Shown here: positions 24,501 through 37,300 of the stretch, piece by piece
How the letters are laid out: each line of letters starts with the position of its first letter
How positions within the stretch are numbered: the stretch's first letter is position 1
From: Dioscorea cayenensis subsp. rotundata
Lineage: Eukaryota; Streptophyta; Magnoliopsida; Dioscoreales; Dioscoreaceae
Reading direction: 5' to 3'
Assembly (NCBI RefSeq): GCF_009730915.1
Contig: NC_052487.1
Coordinates: 19,522,529 to 19,586,528, forward strand
Length of the DNA: 64,000 nucleotides
Notes under the pieces: model-generated
Seen by the model: the letters and a program-made list of their open reading frames with translations, nothing else
What the model was told of the DNA's origin: nothing
The model's database searches: none
Program-made: the position numbers and the translations under genes

Positions 24501-24604
24501 ATGTAGTTGTTCAAAGGAGTGAGATCGTAGACATTGAGCACCACCGGCGTGCCACCGAGGGCTTCAACGGAAGAACGCGAGCTGGAAGAGAAGAGGGACC
24601 CCAT
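21575..24604 (-). CDS. PPPDE/DeSI-like cysteine protease (three single-base frame breaks)
   Basis: The four exons are 24604-24460, 22531-22244, 21932-21851 and 21690-21575, giving about 209 residues. It is a PPPDE-domain protein like the plant deSI-like family, thiol peptidases associated in animals with SUMO or ubiquitin removal. The catalytic His is in GLGIFHSGIE (His44) and the Cys in LISKNCNHFTND (about residue 120). VFEVEPKNCPGFVYR and IPGWVNRLARLG are family signatures. Intron 1 is about 1.9 kb. Exon 2 contains one extra T near 22509 (after LEYG) and lacks one base near 22386 (before FMEQLAS). Exon 3 has one extra base in a C run at its start (21931-21933). Each break restores the known family sequence in the shifted frame. 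The chosen start, 24604, opens MGSLFSSSS; upstream codons are not ATG. A consensus error is as likely as a pseudogene. Confidence 0.85.
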
Positions 24605-27051
24605 AAACCCTAGAAACAAACCCTAGATTCTCGCAATTTGGGGATTTGGGGCTTGTGAAAGGGATCTTTTCAGTTCAAGATCGGAGTTCAAAAATGGCGG
24701 AACACAACCTTCCGCTCAATCATAGAGTTGTGGGTGCTGGACCACGATAACACCCGCGAGACACCAGTAATGGTTCAAATTGGACAAGCATCTACCTTAT
24801 TTATTTGGCTACTAACACACGTGGCAATGACGTATGGTACGGAGTTTGGACTAATTCGAATATACCATTCGCACAAATAGTCTGTGAAGAATTAACAGAG
24901 GTAAGGAATGGTGTGCTAGTCTAACAGTATTCACTTATTGTGGTAATTGAGAGGTTCTGTATTATTACAATTTACGTTGAGAGTCTGTAAAAAGTTTTTA
25001 TGTAGGGATTATCTTTTTATTCTTCTTTTTCAGAATTATATGTATTTCTATATCTACTTATCATTTATTTTATTATTTATTAAAATTATAAAAAAAAAAA
25101 CACGGATAAAATAAAAAATTAAAAAAATATATGTATAAATAAGGTGTGCATCAATTAGAGTGGTTTATTGATCCTTAAAAATTTATTAATTTATCCAAAC
25201 TTCGCATTTACATAGTATTGGATTGTATGTGTATAGTATTATAATAGTACTATCGATCTTAAAATTTGATTTTTGTTACAACTGCCTACTGTAATGGTTG
25301 GTTGTTAAACCATTTGCTTTGTTCTAACCTTTTATAAATCTCATAATATTTATAATAATTAAAAGAGGAAAATTCTATAGTATTTTTTTAAATGATTGTG
25401 AAATTAATAGAAAATTTTAGTAAATTAAATAAAAATTAAAAGAGTGCCAATTAAGAGAATATTTTTGCTGCGCTTCTGCAAGTGGAGACCTTTCCCTAGT
25501 AGTGTTCAGTCTTTCCCCTTTTCAGTTTCGGGTTTTTGTTTATTTTTGTTTTGGAACCACTACTAGTGATGTTGTTTCTATTTTTGTCTAAGTTCTACTC
25601 TTGGTTGATGTTGTTTGTTTTGCTTTTGTTTGCTCCCGTTTGTTGTTTTGTTTTTGTTTTTGTTCATATTTAGTTATTTTGTAATATGTTTTTTTATGTA
25701 TTTGCGATTTATCCATTTAAAACATATTTCAAATATTAGGGTTTTAGGGATTATTTGAATTGATAGAAGTTATATATATATATATATATATAAGCCATAT
25801 AGCCCAAACAGTATAATGAATAGTATTCAAATCATATCCCTACATCCAAAATGATTAATTGGGTGTTGTTTATGTTTTTTTTCCCCTAAGAGGTGCTTGC
25901 AAATCAACCTCAATGGTTGTCTGATTCGTTGAGTTTCTGTGGCGATCGAATGGATAAAGTGGGAGAATTGTACATCGCAATTTTTTTTTACTGTACATAG
26001 ATTCTCATACTTTTATTCCACTTTTGCATTGTTTATAGCATTATCAAACAAGTATTGTTGAAGTCATTATTCACAAAATAGTTGGTTCGAAGCCATTGGA
26101 TTCAAATTCAATGGTTGATAAAGGACATTCATAGAATGGTTTGAAACCAACGATTAATAAAGGGGCCCTAGTAGAATGGTTATCTACGAATGCTTGGATA
26201 GATTGATCCTCATATATATATATATATATATATATATGTTTTTACCAATGTTGTTAAAAGCAGGGTTGAACCGGACTCACAAGCATAGGGTGGTCCGGTT
26301 TTCCCTAAAAAAATCGGTTTGGCTAAAAATCGTTGCTCAACGATGTGAATCGGGAGGTTCAATTGCAAGCAAGATGAACTGGGGCTCGATTCACAAGGTT
26401 GAACCCGACATCATTAAATACTTAGATTTACAATTTTTTTAATTGAAAATGAAAGGTCAAACTTCAAAGCAAATCTTACGTGGGACCAAGGAGAGCCATA
26501 AAAGACATAGCAGTATATTAAAGTAATGGGTTTCGTAAAAACATGTGAAAACCAGAATTATAAACTAGATTTTTCATTAGAGCTTAAGACTGTACATTGA
26601 ATCTCCTTGATTGAGATATCTCATGATTTTTTTTTTGAGACTTTACTTTTGTGTGGTGTCTATTTAATTTTTTAATATTTTCATTTCTTTACGAAGTTAT
26701 TTGGTATGATATTTATATATCTTGTGAGATTTTGAATTTAAATATTATACAAGACTTATTTTGTTTGATATCTTATATGCATTTGGCTTAAAAGTTAACT
26801 TATTATTTTTTAATATTTTATATTTTATAAATTCAGGTTCAATCCGGTTCAACTACAACTAACCTCTCAACCCTTTTTATCTTTGTCGGGGTTTAATAGT
26901 CCCAGTACAGATTCAAACTACCTAGGTTTTTATTGGGAATTGCCTAATTTTTTATTTGATCAAGATTCATCGTTTGAGCGGTCGGGATTGATTCCCTTTA
27001 TTACGATATTCCCCTTCCCAGTCAATTCGAACTCACGCTCTCAATCACTTT
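24605..27051. other. Intergenic DNA upstream of the DeSI-like gene, repeat-rich
   Basis: About 24605-24760 holds the promoter side of the DeSI-like gene, with the aaaccctag motifs common in plant 5' regions. About 25470-25740 is T-rich and resembles a LINE 3' end. Two (TA)n tracts (about 25770-25791 and 26213-26237) bracket about 420 bases that include internal inverted matches such as aatggttgataaaggacatt. About 26262-26880 begins and ends with inverted ggttgaaccgg-like text and may be a degraded DNA transposon. No gene is supported. Confidence 0.4.
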
Positions 27052-29217
27052 CGGGGCTTTTGCTTGGATGGGGGTTTTTGGAGGTAGGGTAAAGGAAGGG
27101 TTTTTAAAAACCCATGCTTGGGGAGGGGGTTTTAAGGGGAGGTAAGGGTTGGGGAGGGTTGGTGGAGGTTTTAAAACCCCCATTTTACTCAAGTTTCTCA
27201 ACACTCCAAATTGGAGGGTTGGGGAGGTTTTAGAGTTGGTATTTTTTAGGTTTGACAAAAATACCTTTGTAAGTTTCAAATAATTCCAAACATTATTTAA
27301 CTTATATTTTTCAGTGAATGAGAGGAAGCTTCAATCTTGTTCTAATTTCCTTCTTTTCCTTCCGCTAGGGTTCCGAAGAACGCCCTCGCCGCCGTCGCTG
27401 TCGCCGCCGCCTCGGAGCCACCGGAGTTGCTGAACATCCTCGGAGCCGTTGTCGCCGTCGCTCAAGGTATTTATCTACAGTTGATCTCTCTTTGCTTGTC
27501 ATTTGGGTTGATGAAGTCATTAGTTTGACATCCAGGTTTATGGAACTCATTAGTCTTCCGACTTTTCGCATCAATCTCGAGTGAATACTTTTGGTTTGTT
27601 GCTACAAATTTCTTAGTCATCTCGCGTGTTCTCAAATTAGTGGTTTGTTTGTATTACCATTCTTTTTATTATTCTTTTTTATCCATAGATTATATCTTTG
27701 AATGAGATCCGATTGCAACAAATTACGAGTCTCTGGGATTACTTCACGAGTAGTGCGAGCTACGAGAAAAGTACTCATTATAAATTTCTTTTTCTTTGGC
27801 AATATTATTATGTTTTTTTGGAATATTATGGATTTCATTGAATATCCATGAATATGTAGCTTTTGCTTTGCATTGATTCCGATTACAACCTTTAGCCTCA
27901 AATGCATGTCATCCGTACATAGATGCACTTGATGGTGTTTCTTACTTGATGCATATCCGACAAGTAATGCTCTGTACTACTAAAACAAGACGTCTGTGCA
28001 CTTCCTAATGTTTCCATCATAATTCATGATTCTTGCATAGAACTTCAATAATAACACTCATGTGACCTACATATAACTGAGAGTCCAAGAACTGGATTTC
28101 AATGCTTTTCTCACTTGTGTTACTTTGTTAGTTTATTAGAAGATGGCTAACTCTTTATTGTTCTGATCAAATAATTACAATCCATATCCATCACATTTAG
28201 GCCAGTGAAGCCACCTTGAGATATTTGGCTTGTTTGTTAGCATAATGCAGACTTGTTATCCACTAGAATTGACCCAGTGATTATTGAATATTGTTGGAAG
28301 GACACATTTGCAAACACATGTATTCCGGTTTTGATATGATTGACGTATACCTTCAATCCTCTCAAATGTTATTATGAGAACAAATAATTAGGACTTTGAT
28401 GTTTCACATTTAATTGAAGAAGTTTCAAAATTCAAACTATGTCATGCCTAATAATGATAGCTTAATGACCATGTTATGATCATATTTATGACCATAGCTT
28501 TATTTGAAGCATCTGCTTTTCCTTTTGAAAAAAATAATAATTGATTGTTTTGATCCTTATACTTGCCATCTTCTTGGTGGTTGATTTCTCATTGCCAGCT
28601 TGCTATATGGCCAATTCTTCCAAGAATTTGTTTCATTTGGTGTTCTGTCGATTAAACTAAGTAGTATCTAGTTCAAGTACAATGAGACCCACTTGTTCAT
28701 TTTGCATAAAATAATAATAATTTATAATCCTCAACATATCGCCTATAAATGTTAATAAACTCATCACATTTCATTAATTTTTATTTTATTTTTCTTTGTA
28801 TATTTAAATTTTTTGTCATGATAAGATAATAAATAATTATTTCAAGTTCTATAAAAAATATTATTCATCAACGTATCTTCCAATTGGTTAGGTTCTTAAA
28901 ATCTTTAGAATGAAACGAAGTAGGCTTATTTAGCTAATTTCTATTCTATCTTGTGTATATTTAAATAGAGTTTCATGATAAAACAATAACAACAAATTAC
29001 TATTATTAATTTTTTTTGTATTTTTGAAATTTTATATGATAACAATCACAGTTACTTGATTAATTGAATAGTCAATTACTTAGATTATTTGAAGTCAACT
29101 ATTATTTGCATTTTAATTAATTGAATAGTAATTTACCTTTTTATTTTCGATTAGTATTACTTTTTCCTTCATACATATTTTTATTTGCATTTTAATTAAT
29201 AAATTTGTTATGTTTAG

Positions 29218-30602
29218 ATGGACGATGAAAACCAAATGTTGGCTAAACTTCTATTGGCCCTAATTACATTGAGCAGTCGGTTTATAAAAGCGCTACACTT
29301 ACATCAACTAGTAACAATTGAGTTCATCACCATCATAATTGGTTGGTATGCTAGAGCGTAGGGATGAACTTACTAGATGCCAAAATCCACGTGAAGTCCG
29401 ACTTGAAGCAGATCGAGCACGAGATGGGTTAATGTCACATTTACTTACAAGTAATTTATATCATAACATGATACGTATGAGTCATGGAGCCCTTCAAGGA
29501 TTGTGTGACATGTTAGTAAGAGAAGGAGGTCTTAGACCATCAAGACAAAGTTACCGTTGAGGAACAAATTGCGAAAAAGACTATACCTATTAGGTCATAA
29601 TGTTTACATCGTGAATTATCCTTCTTTTCGGGCGTTCCGGTGAGACTATTTTTCGTCATTTTCACAATGTGTTGCAAGCTATTGTAGAGTTGGAGAGTAA
29701 AATCTTAAAACAACCCTATGGTACACAAATTCCTTCTAAAATATTCAACACCACTAGATTTTATCCATACTTTAAGGTAACAAATTATACTTATTAAATT
29801 ATAAATTTAGTATGAATGTGTGTATGTTGAAAATGAAAATTTTAAATTATTTTACAGAACTGTGTCGGTGCTATTGATGTTATACATATTCGTGTAAAAG
29901 TTTCTAATACAGAAGCTCCCAAGTATCGTGGGAGAAAAAAAATACCCAACACAGAATATTTTTGCTGCATACACATTTGATATGAAATTCACATATGTGT
30001 TACATGGTTGGGAAGGTACTGCATCTGACTCAAGGATTATGAAGGATGTCTTAAGTAGAACATGCCCTCTTAAAATTCCAGAAGGTACTTATGAGTACAT
30101 ATAATATTACATAAACACAAGAAATGCTATATAACAAAGTTTGTTTTATGTCTAGGGAAATATTATCTAGTTGATGCTGGCTTTATGTTGCGACGTGGAC
30201 TTATAACACCTTATAGGGGGGAGTGATATCACTTGAAAGAGTACTCACGGAATCCACCTCGAAATGCAAGGGAATTTTTAATCTTCGACACGCGTCTTTT
30301 GCGTAACGCTATTGAACGAGCATTTGGTGTTGTTAGAAGCATTTTCCTATAATTGGAAGTTCTACAGAGCCTCGTTATGGTTTGGAAACACAAAAAGAAG
30401 ATTATTTTTGCATGTTGTATCTTACAATTATTTAATGTGTGCGGATCCCGATGATGATATACTTGCACAAGTTGATCTCTGAACTTGCGGAGGAAGCACG
30501 GAGGAACATTATATCGATCGGAAAAATCTTGAAGAAACCATGGAAGGAGAGTTAATTAGAGATGCTATTGCGATTGAAATGTGGCTTAATTATAATGAAT
30601 AA
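29218..30602 (+). pseudogene. PIF/Harbinger (HARBI1-like) transposase/nuclease remnant
   Basis: Recognisable in order: MDDENQMLAKLLLALITL, a helix-turn-helix-like stretch around MSHGALQGLCDMLVREGGL, NCVGAIDVIHIRV (first catalytic Asp), YYLVDAGFMLRRGLITPY (second Asp), NAIERAFGVVR (catalytic Glu), and the C-terminal DAIAIEMWLNYNE ending in a stop at 30600-30602. All three DDE residues are visible. Two likely introns are present (29779-29857 and one after IPEG near 30085). Several stops and frame changes interrupt it, for example just after the start block near 29360, near 29560, and around 29940-30060. It is a dead copy. Confidence 0.85.
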
Positions 30603-30864
30603 TTTCCGTTATAGAAGTGTTTTTCATGTTGTCTTAATGTATGTTTTGTTATATTAACTAGTTGATACTTATTTGTATCGTTTTGAATTTAATGTATGGC
30701 TTGTATGGATTCTTTTGTTATAGTATTAATTACAATGCAAACTTAATAGTATTAATTGCAACATGAATTTAATGTGTGGTCATTTATGTATGTACATATA
30801 TGCTCTTAATGGAGGTGTATATATAAAGATACTAATTTTGTTTTTTGTTATTGTAGTTTGAGAT

Positions 30865-31992
30865 ATGCCAAGGAGAAAAACAAATACAAATGCTCATGAT
30901 GGAAATGCCATGTGTGTTTGGAACTTTAGTATGGATGATGCTTTAAGTGATGCATACTTGCATCAACAAACAATGAGCAATAGAGTTGGCGGCACCTTCA
31001 CAACACATGCATTAGATAACATCGTCAATGAGTTAAAGGGAAAATTTCCAGAGAAGACAATAGATAAGGAGAAGGCTCAAAACCGAATGAAAAAAACATT
31101 AAAGAAGCATTTACTGAGATGCTTTATGATATTTTTTCAAAAAGCAGGGATGAGTGGATTTGTTTGGAATCCAACGAAAGGAAATGTGGGATGTTGAACT
31201 GGAAGTATGGCAACACTTAATTAAGGTAATTTTTTTTTCCTTTGTTTAACAAATAGAAGTGTAAGTTAATGTTTATATTATTAGATATAATATTTTTTTA
31301 CCATTTCTTCATGTGCATGCCAAAACCGGAAAGCGGCGAGTGGATGAATAAGAGTATTAGAAACTATGAGAAGTTGGTTCGACTTTTATGGACAAGATAG
31401 GCTGACGGGCAGACTATCGTCGAGGCGCGTCATCGAAATGAAGGCATGACGACAACGTCAAAATTCAATGAATTTATCTGGTGGTTCTTGTTCAGGTGCG
31501 ATTGATGACATTGATTTTATGGTTTCCCAAAACATAGCAAACCTAGAGAATTTGGGGGACAATGAAAACATAGAAATTCATGATGATGAACTTGGAGATG
31601 AAGCATCCCCCGAAGTTCCAAGTTCTTCTAGGTCGAAGAAGGTTAGAAGATCTTATAGTCGGGATGACAATGGCAAGTTTTCTAGGGAGGTGGAAACGAT
31701 GTCTAATGCATTTGTTCAATCAACGATGGCAATAGTTGAAGTATCAAAGAATGTGTTGAATGTGACCAACAATATTTTGAACACATTTGGTCAAAACACA
31801 AACTCAATTAAAGCGTCTGATGTATGGGCCATGCTTGTGAATTTAGGGTTCTCACAACCTTTTCTGAACAAAGCTTACTTATTCCTCATCAATGATTCCA
31901 AGATGTTGGAAGGTATAATGGGATGTCCAAATAAACATCGCAAATCTTTATTGTTGACTTCAATGGGTTATGATCGAGAACCACATGAATGA
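30865..31992 (+). pseudogene. Myb/SANT-like protein of the PIF/Harbinger element, broken
   Basis: The first part (30865 to about 31110) encodes a Myb/SANT-like DNA-binding domain: WNFSMDDALSDAYLHQQ, GGTFTTHALDNIVNELKGKF, KAQNRMKKTLKKH. The frame then changes near 31110, and a region resembling the family text NKSIRNYEKLVRL follows near 31350. The last part (31468-31992) is an intact frame with an acidic/serine linker and SDVWAMLVNLGF. In this superfamily the Myb-like partner binds the transposon ends and recruits the nuclease. It lies downstream of the nuclease on the same strand. Confidence 0.8.
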
Positions 31993-32677
31993 AAAAACAA
32001 AAGGTAAACATTTATCGTTGGCGAAAATTTTCCTTTTGCGTACTTGTGAATATTAGACATTGTACTAATTATTATCTTCTTATTTGTTACAGACTTAAAC
32101 AAGTGCGAAGTAGTAGACAATCTTGAATTTGACAATATTTTTGTTAATGTCTACAAGTGTGTTTTTTTGCCAATGTTGTAATGGTAAAACCAAGGGGTAT
32201 TTTTATTTATTGTAATGGCAAAACAAATTACTTGCAAATGTTGTAATACCAAAACCAAGTGGGAGAATTTTCTTATTTTCATCACTTTTGTTGATTTATA
32301 ATTGTGTTTCTATTTGATTTGTATTAATAATGCTTAGAGTTGTGTGTGATAGTGAATTGTCATATATCACAAATTGCTAGGTTGTCATGTGACTCTATTT
32401 TGTTGAACATGCACTGGACATACAAATTGCTAGGTTGTCATATATTATTTGCAAATGTTGTAATGACAAATTATAATGAGAATTGCTAGGTTGGTATGTG
32501 TTTCTATTTTGTTCAACACGAGATGCACATACAAATTGCTTTCTTTGTTTGTGGTGCCGAAAGGAAGTATGGCAATGTTGGTTATGGTGGTTGTGATGTA
32601 GCAATTTGTATGTAACTATAATTTCTTTTTTCATAATATAAAATAATAATAATAAATAAATAAATAATGACAAAAAA

Positions 32678-33115
32678 TAGAGAGTTATATAAATTGGGAA
32701 ATATTACGTAATCTATTAATAATATTGTTTAATCTTTTTCTCACTTAGTCTAACTATAATTTAAAAAATTAATAAAATAATAATAATAATTAAATAATAA
32801 TTAAAAAAATAGAGTTATATAAATTGAGAAATATTACTTAATCTATTAATGATATTGTTTAATCTACTATCTCACGTGAGTCTAACTATAAAAATAAAGA
32901 GTTATATAAATTGAGAAATATTACTTAACTATTAATGATATTGTTTAATCTCTTCCTCACTTATTTTTTTAACTATAATTAAAAAAATAAATAATAAAAA
33001 ATAATAATAATAATAATAATAATAATAGTAATAATACATAAATAATGATAAAAGAAATGAAGCATTATATAAATTGAGAAATATTACTTAAGTTATTAAT
33101 AATATTATTTAATTA
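32678..33115. repeat. Four diverged AT-rich direct repeats
   Basis: Units starting near 32683, 32813, 32899 and 33062 share gttatataaattgagaaata, tattacttaatctattaat and atattgtttaatct. They lie near the right side of the Harbinger element and may be subterminal repeats. Confidence 0.7.
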
Positions 33116-33366
33116 ATTTTATTATTGTAAATGAAATATAATCACATTGTCTTTTTTTATTAAATACAAAATTAATATAATAATATACTACTATGTGACT
33201 TTTATATTCTAAACAATAACCAAACACAATAAGATTTCAAGACCTTCCTACTTTACTTCAATCCAAGTAAAATATGGTTCATAACATTTCTCTACCTTTC
33301 TTTACTCTATCTTAGACCTGTCCAAGGGCCGGGCTACCCGCCCGAGCCGAACCCGCCAATGGGAGG

Positions 33367-34366
33367 NNNNNNNNNNNNNNNNNNNNNNNNNNNNNNNNNN
33401 NNNNNNNNNNNNNNNNNNNNNNNNNNNNNNNNNNNNNNNNNNNNNNNNNNNNNNNNNNNNNNNNNNNNNNNNNNNNNNNNNNNNNNNNNNNNNNNNNNNN
33501 NNNNNNNNNNNNNNNNNNNNNNNNNNNNNNNNNNNNNNNNNNNNNNNNNNNNNNNNNNNNNNNNNNNNNNNNNNNNNNNNNNNNNNNNNNNNNNNNNNNN
33601 NNNNNNNNNNNNNNNNNNNNNNNNNNNNNNNNNNNNNNNNNNNNNNNNNNNNNNNNNNNNNNNNNNNNNNNNNNNNNNNNNNNNNNNNNNNNNNNNNNNN
33701 NNNNNNNNNNNNNNNNNNNNNNNNNNNNNNNNNNNNNNNNNNNNNNNNNNNNNNNNNNNNNNNNNNNNNNNNNNNNNNNNNNNNNNNNNNNNNNNNNNNN
33801 NNNNNNNNNNNNNNNNNNNNNNNNNNNNNNNNNNNNNNNNNNNNNNNNNNNNNNNNNNNNNNNNNNNNNNNNNNNNNNNNNNNNNNNNNNNNNNNNNNNN
33901 NNNNNNNNNNNNNNNNNNNNNNNNNNNNNNNNNNNNNNNNNNNNNNNNNNNNNNNNNNNNNNNNNNNNNNNNNNNNNNNNNNNNNNNNNNNNNNNNNNNN
34001 NNNNNNNNNNNNNNNNNNNNNNNNNNNNNNNNNNNNNNNNNNNNNNNNNNNNNNNNNNNNNNNNNNNNNNNNNNNNNNNNNNNNNNNNNNNNNNNNNNNN
34101 NNNNNNNNNNNNNNNNNNNNNNNNNNNNNNNNNNNNNNNNNNNNNNNNNNNNNNNNNNNNNNNNNNNNNNNNNNNNNNNNNNNNNNNNNNNNNNNNNNNN
34201 NNNNNNNNNNNNNNNNNNNNNNNNNNNNNNNNNNNNNNNNNNNNNNNNNNNNNNNNNNNNNNNNNNNNNNNNNNNNNNNNNNNNNNNNNNNNNNNNNNNN
34301 NNNNNNNNNNNNNNNNNNNNNNNNNNNNNNNNNNNNNNNNNNNNNNNNNNNNNNNNNNNNNNNNNN
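33367..34366. other. Assembly gap of exactly 1000 N
   Basis: All bases are undetermined. The round length suggests a placeholder. The left edge is an unusually GC-rich fragment (about 33315-33366, with gggccgggctacccgcccg) and the right edge is a (TA)n tract, both of which could stop an assembler. Open frames running through N are artefacts. Confidence 0.99.
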
Positions 34367-37300
34367 ATATATATATTGCACATAGTATACGAGTGGTGAA
34401 GTAGATCGTCGCAGAATAGGACACCGGCTAAACAGGGACATGGCTGATTAAAACCGGATAATTTCATCCATTTTTCTAAGTATAAGTGGAAATATATTTT
34501 ATTTAATGTTAAATTTTATTTGTGTGTGTCCATATATATATATATATATATATAATTATGAGCTTTCCGAGGGTATAAATGCAAAGCATCACACGATGTC
34601 TGACTTCAAAGAAGTCAAAAAAGCCTTCAGAAATAGAAAGGTTGATAACAACCTTTTGTTCAAAACCGAATTTTCAAATAAAGAGTCTTTCATTTATTTT
34701 TTTTATTATTTTTTAAATATTTAATATTTGAAGGTTTGTTTTTAATGTGTGTGTTTTCTTGGCTTCCAAGGATCTATAAATGTGGTCAATCCAACTCCAA
34801 CATGTACTTTTCCTTCCCTTTCTCTCTACACTCTAGAGTGAAAAATAGAGCAATAAGAAAGTTCTATTTGTGTTTAAAATTGTATTATTTATTATTATTA
34901 TTATTATTAATTTAATAAGTATTCATAATTACTACTTAAGTTGTGGCTTCAATTTCTTATTTACATTTTTTTTATTCTAACATAAAGGATGAAGGATAAT
35001 TTTTATTTTTAAAATTAAAAAAAATAAATGAGTTTAAAAAAATTGATAAAAAAAAAATTTATGAACCAAAAGCAAATAAAATAATAATTTATCAATACAA
35101 ATTAGTCAAAACAGCAAAGGTTTGAGTTATTTCAGCAAATGATTTTAAATTTAAATCTTTGTACATGCCAAAAAATATTCATTGATAGAAATTTACCCAT
35201 AAAGACTTTTGGCACCTCGTCTAAAATTAGTTTAATGTTTGTGATTTCTAATAAACTGGTGAGATTTGAGTTGCTTAAGCAAGTGGTTTCAAATTCGAAT
35301 CCTTATGTATATAAAAAAAACTGTTGAGAGAGGTCTACCCTGTATTACAAGGTTTTCAGTACTTTGTTTAGACTGATTTAGAATCTGTAGTTCTTAGAAA
35401 ACTAGTGGTTAAAAAAAACTGTTGAGAGAGGTCTACCCTGTATTACAAGGTTTTCAGTACTTTGTTAATTTGTTTAAACTGATTTAGAGTCTGTAGTTCT
35501 TAGAAAACTAGTGGTTAAAAAACAAAAAATTAATTAATTAATTAATTAAAAATTACCTTGATGTTTATGTTTGTATATATATAATCCATATAATTCCACC
35601 TTTCAATCTCTTGTTTCCAACTTTGGCTACCTATCACCACCTTGCCTCAATCTATCATAATCCATGCAATGCTAGCATCTCAATTCTTCCCTCTTTCTAG
35701 GAGACAACTTTTTTTCTCTCTCTTGTTTATTTATGTAATTTTATTTTATTTTATATTTTTATTCTTAAATGACAAACAAAGCATGATACTTGATTAAAAG
35801 TCCTTTTGATAAATACCTTCTTAATTAATTAAACACCATCAAGTCTTATCCAATTCCAAATTACCAAGATGGTAATATATGCATAAGATAAACATGTCAC
35901 TTTAATACATACTTTTATTTTTTTTTCGGTTTCTATCAATGAGTAACTTTCATACTAATGCATCACTTTCTTTAACCTCAAGTCATTAGATGTTTTCATC
36001 GGTAAAATATGTCAATTTTTGTCTTTTCTCTTAAAATCGAAACATTCCCGTAGTTATATCATTACAATAATTAGAAAAATTTGATCAAAGAGTCACCATT
36101 ACTTCAACAATTTCATTTCTTTAATTAATTGATAATGTGGTGGATTTTGATTGGTTAGCCATTGAAGTTTAAGAAAAATTAACTCCATTGTTAATCAAAG
36201 TTAATCAAAGATTAGGGTTGCCAAAGTATGCTGATGAGTGTGATTAACTCATCATTGACGCTATGTAACTTCATGTATCTTGACATTTGGCTCATCTTAT
36301 TGGAGAAAGGATAAGGACCTTATCTCAGCCTGTATGTCATGAAGTTTTTGTAACCATATTACCAAAATACCCTTACTTCATCCCCATAAAATGACCATTT
36401 TACCTTCCTCTTCCACATTTCTTGAACAACATTTTTTTCTTCAATTTTTTTTTTCACTTATTATTAGTTTTTTTATATTCCTGAAAATTCAATTAATTGC
36501 TTGTATACTTCTAAATAAAGCCAAATATCATGTATACCCTTAAAGTTCGATTTTTTATTATATATAACTCACTGCTTCTTCACATTCAACATTAAAATAT
36601 CTTATAAATTATATGAATATATATATATATATATATATTTAAAAAAAATAAAAATAAACAATATATTTAAATCCCAAAATACTCTGATAGTGTTAATTTT
36701 TCTTTAGACGAAAATGTGCTTCAAATTTCAAAATGTATATATACAAAAATATTAACTTAATGATCATTAGAATTTTTTAGGAGTATATATGCATAGATTC
36801 TTTTTTGTTACATTTAATAAAATTTTTTAATGGTATATGTGAAGCGGAGAGATATATGTTAAAAAAAAAAAAAATCAAATTGTAAGGATATATATGATAC
36901 TTAGTTTTATTGAGGAATAATATATACATAATTAATTAAGTTTTTAGTGAAGAAAACAATTATTATTATTAAAAAAAATTGTGGTGATAATTTGGAACAC
37001 AAATGCAAGAAGGATACATGCATGGACAAAGTTTATGGCTATGATTTGCAAATCTTTGAAATCTAATTTTGCCTGTGATTAGATTAACAAATTGAAAATT
37101 TTATATTAATGTGTCATTAAATTTACTATTCATACAGCTAATATTGGTTGGTTACTAATATATATAATCTTTTGGAACCAAAATAATTTATTTAATTAAG
37201 AATATTCTTAGCATCTCCAAATTATATAATTTACCATGTTCAATGAACTCTCATGGTGGAGTACAGAGTACATGTTTTGAGTCCTTTGTTGTTCCTAATT

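Larger units (their letters stand above)
27052..33240 (+). mobile_element. Decayed PIF/Harbinger DNA transposon (approximate ends)
   Basis: The block holds the two gene remnants diagnostic of plant PIF/Harbinger elements in the same orientation: a HARBI1-like nuclease (29218-30602) and a Myb/SANT-like partner (30865-31992). The left flank, near 27053, starts ggggcttttgcttggatggg followed by G-rich text; the right flank has aataaccaaacacaataag near 33213. Both fit the GTTTGG-type ends of this superfamily, but I could not confirm a TTA/TAA target duplication, so the ends are approximate. About 27360-27470 is a GC-rich (gccgtc)-type stretch of unknown role. About 32680-33110 contains four diverged copies of gttatataaattgagaaata. 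The element is immobile because both genes are broken. Confidence 0.6.

Noticed and set aside
24374-24613. Plus-strand frame over the first DeSI exon
   Set aside because: It is the reverse-strand shadow of a conserved exon.
25791-26212. Further (TA)n-bracketed MITE
   Set aside because: Both sides are TA tracts and internal inverted matches exist, but no clear terminal inverted repeat could be read.
26262-26880. hAT-like element with ggttgaaccgg ends
   Set aside because: The ends are only loosely inverted and no 8-bp target duplication was found; left as an unassigned repeat.
33302-34467. Long open frames across the gap
   Set aside because: They consist almost entirely of undetermined bases.
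35255-35320. B-box-like string caaattcgaatcc
   Set aside because: There is no cloverleaf and no second promoter element at the right spacing.
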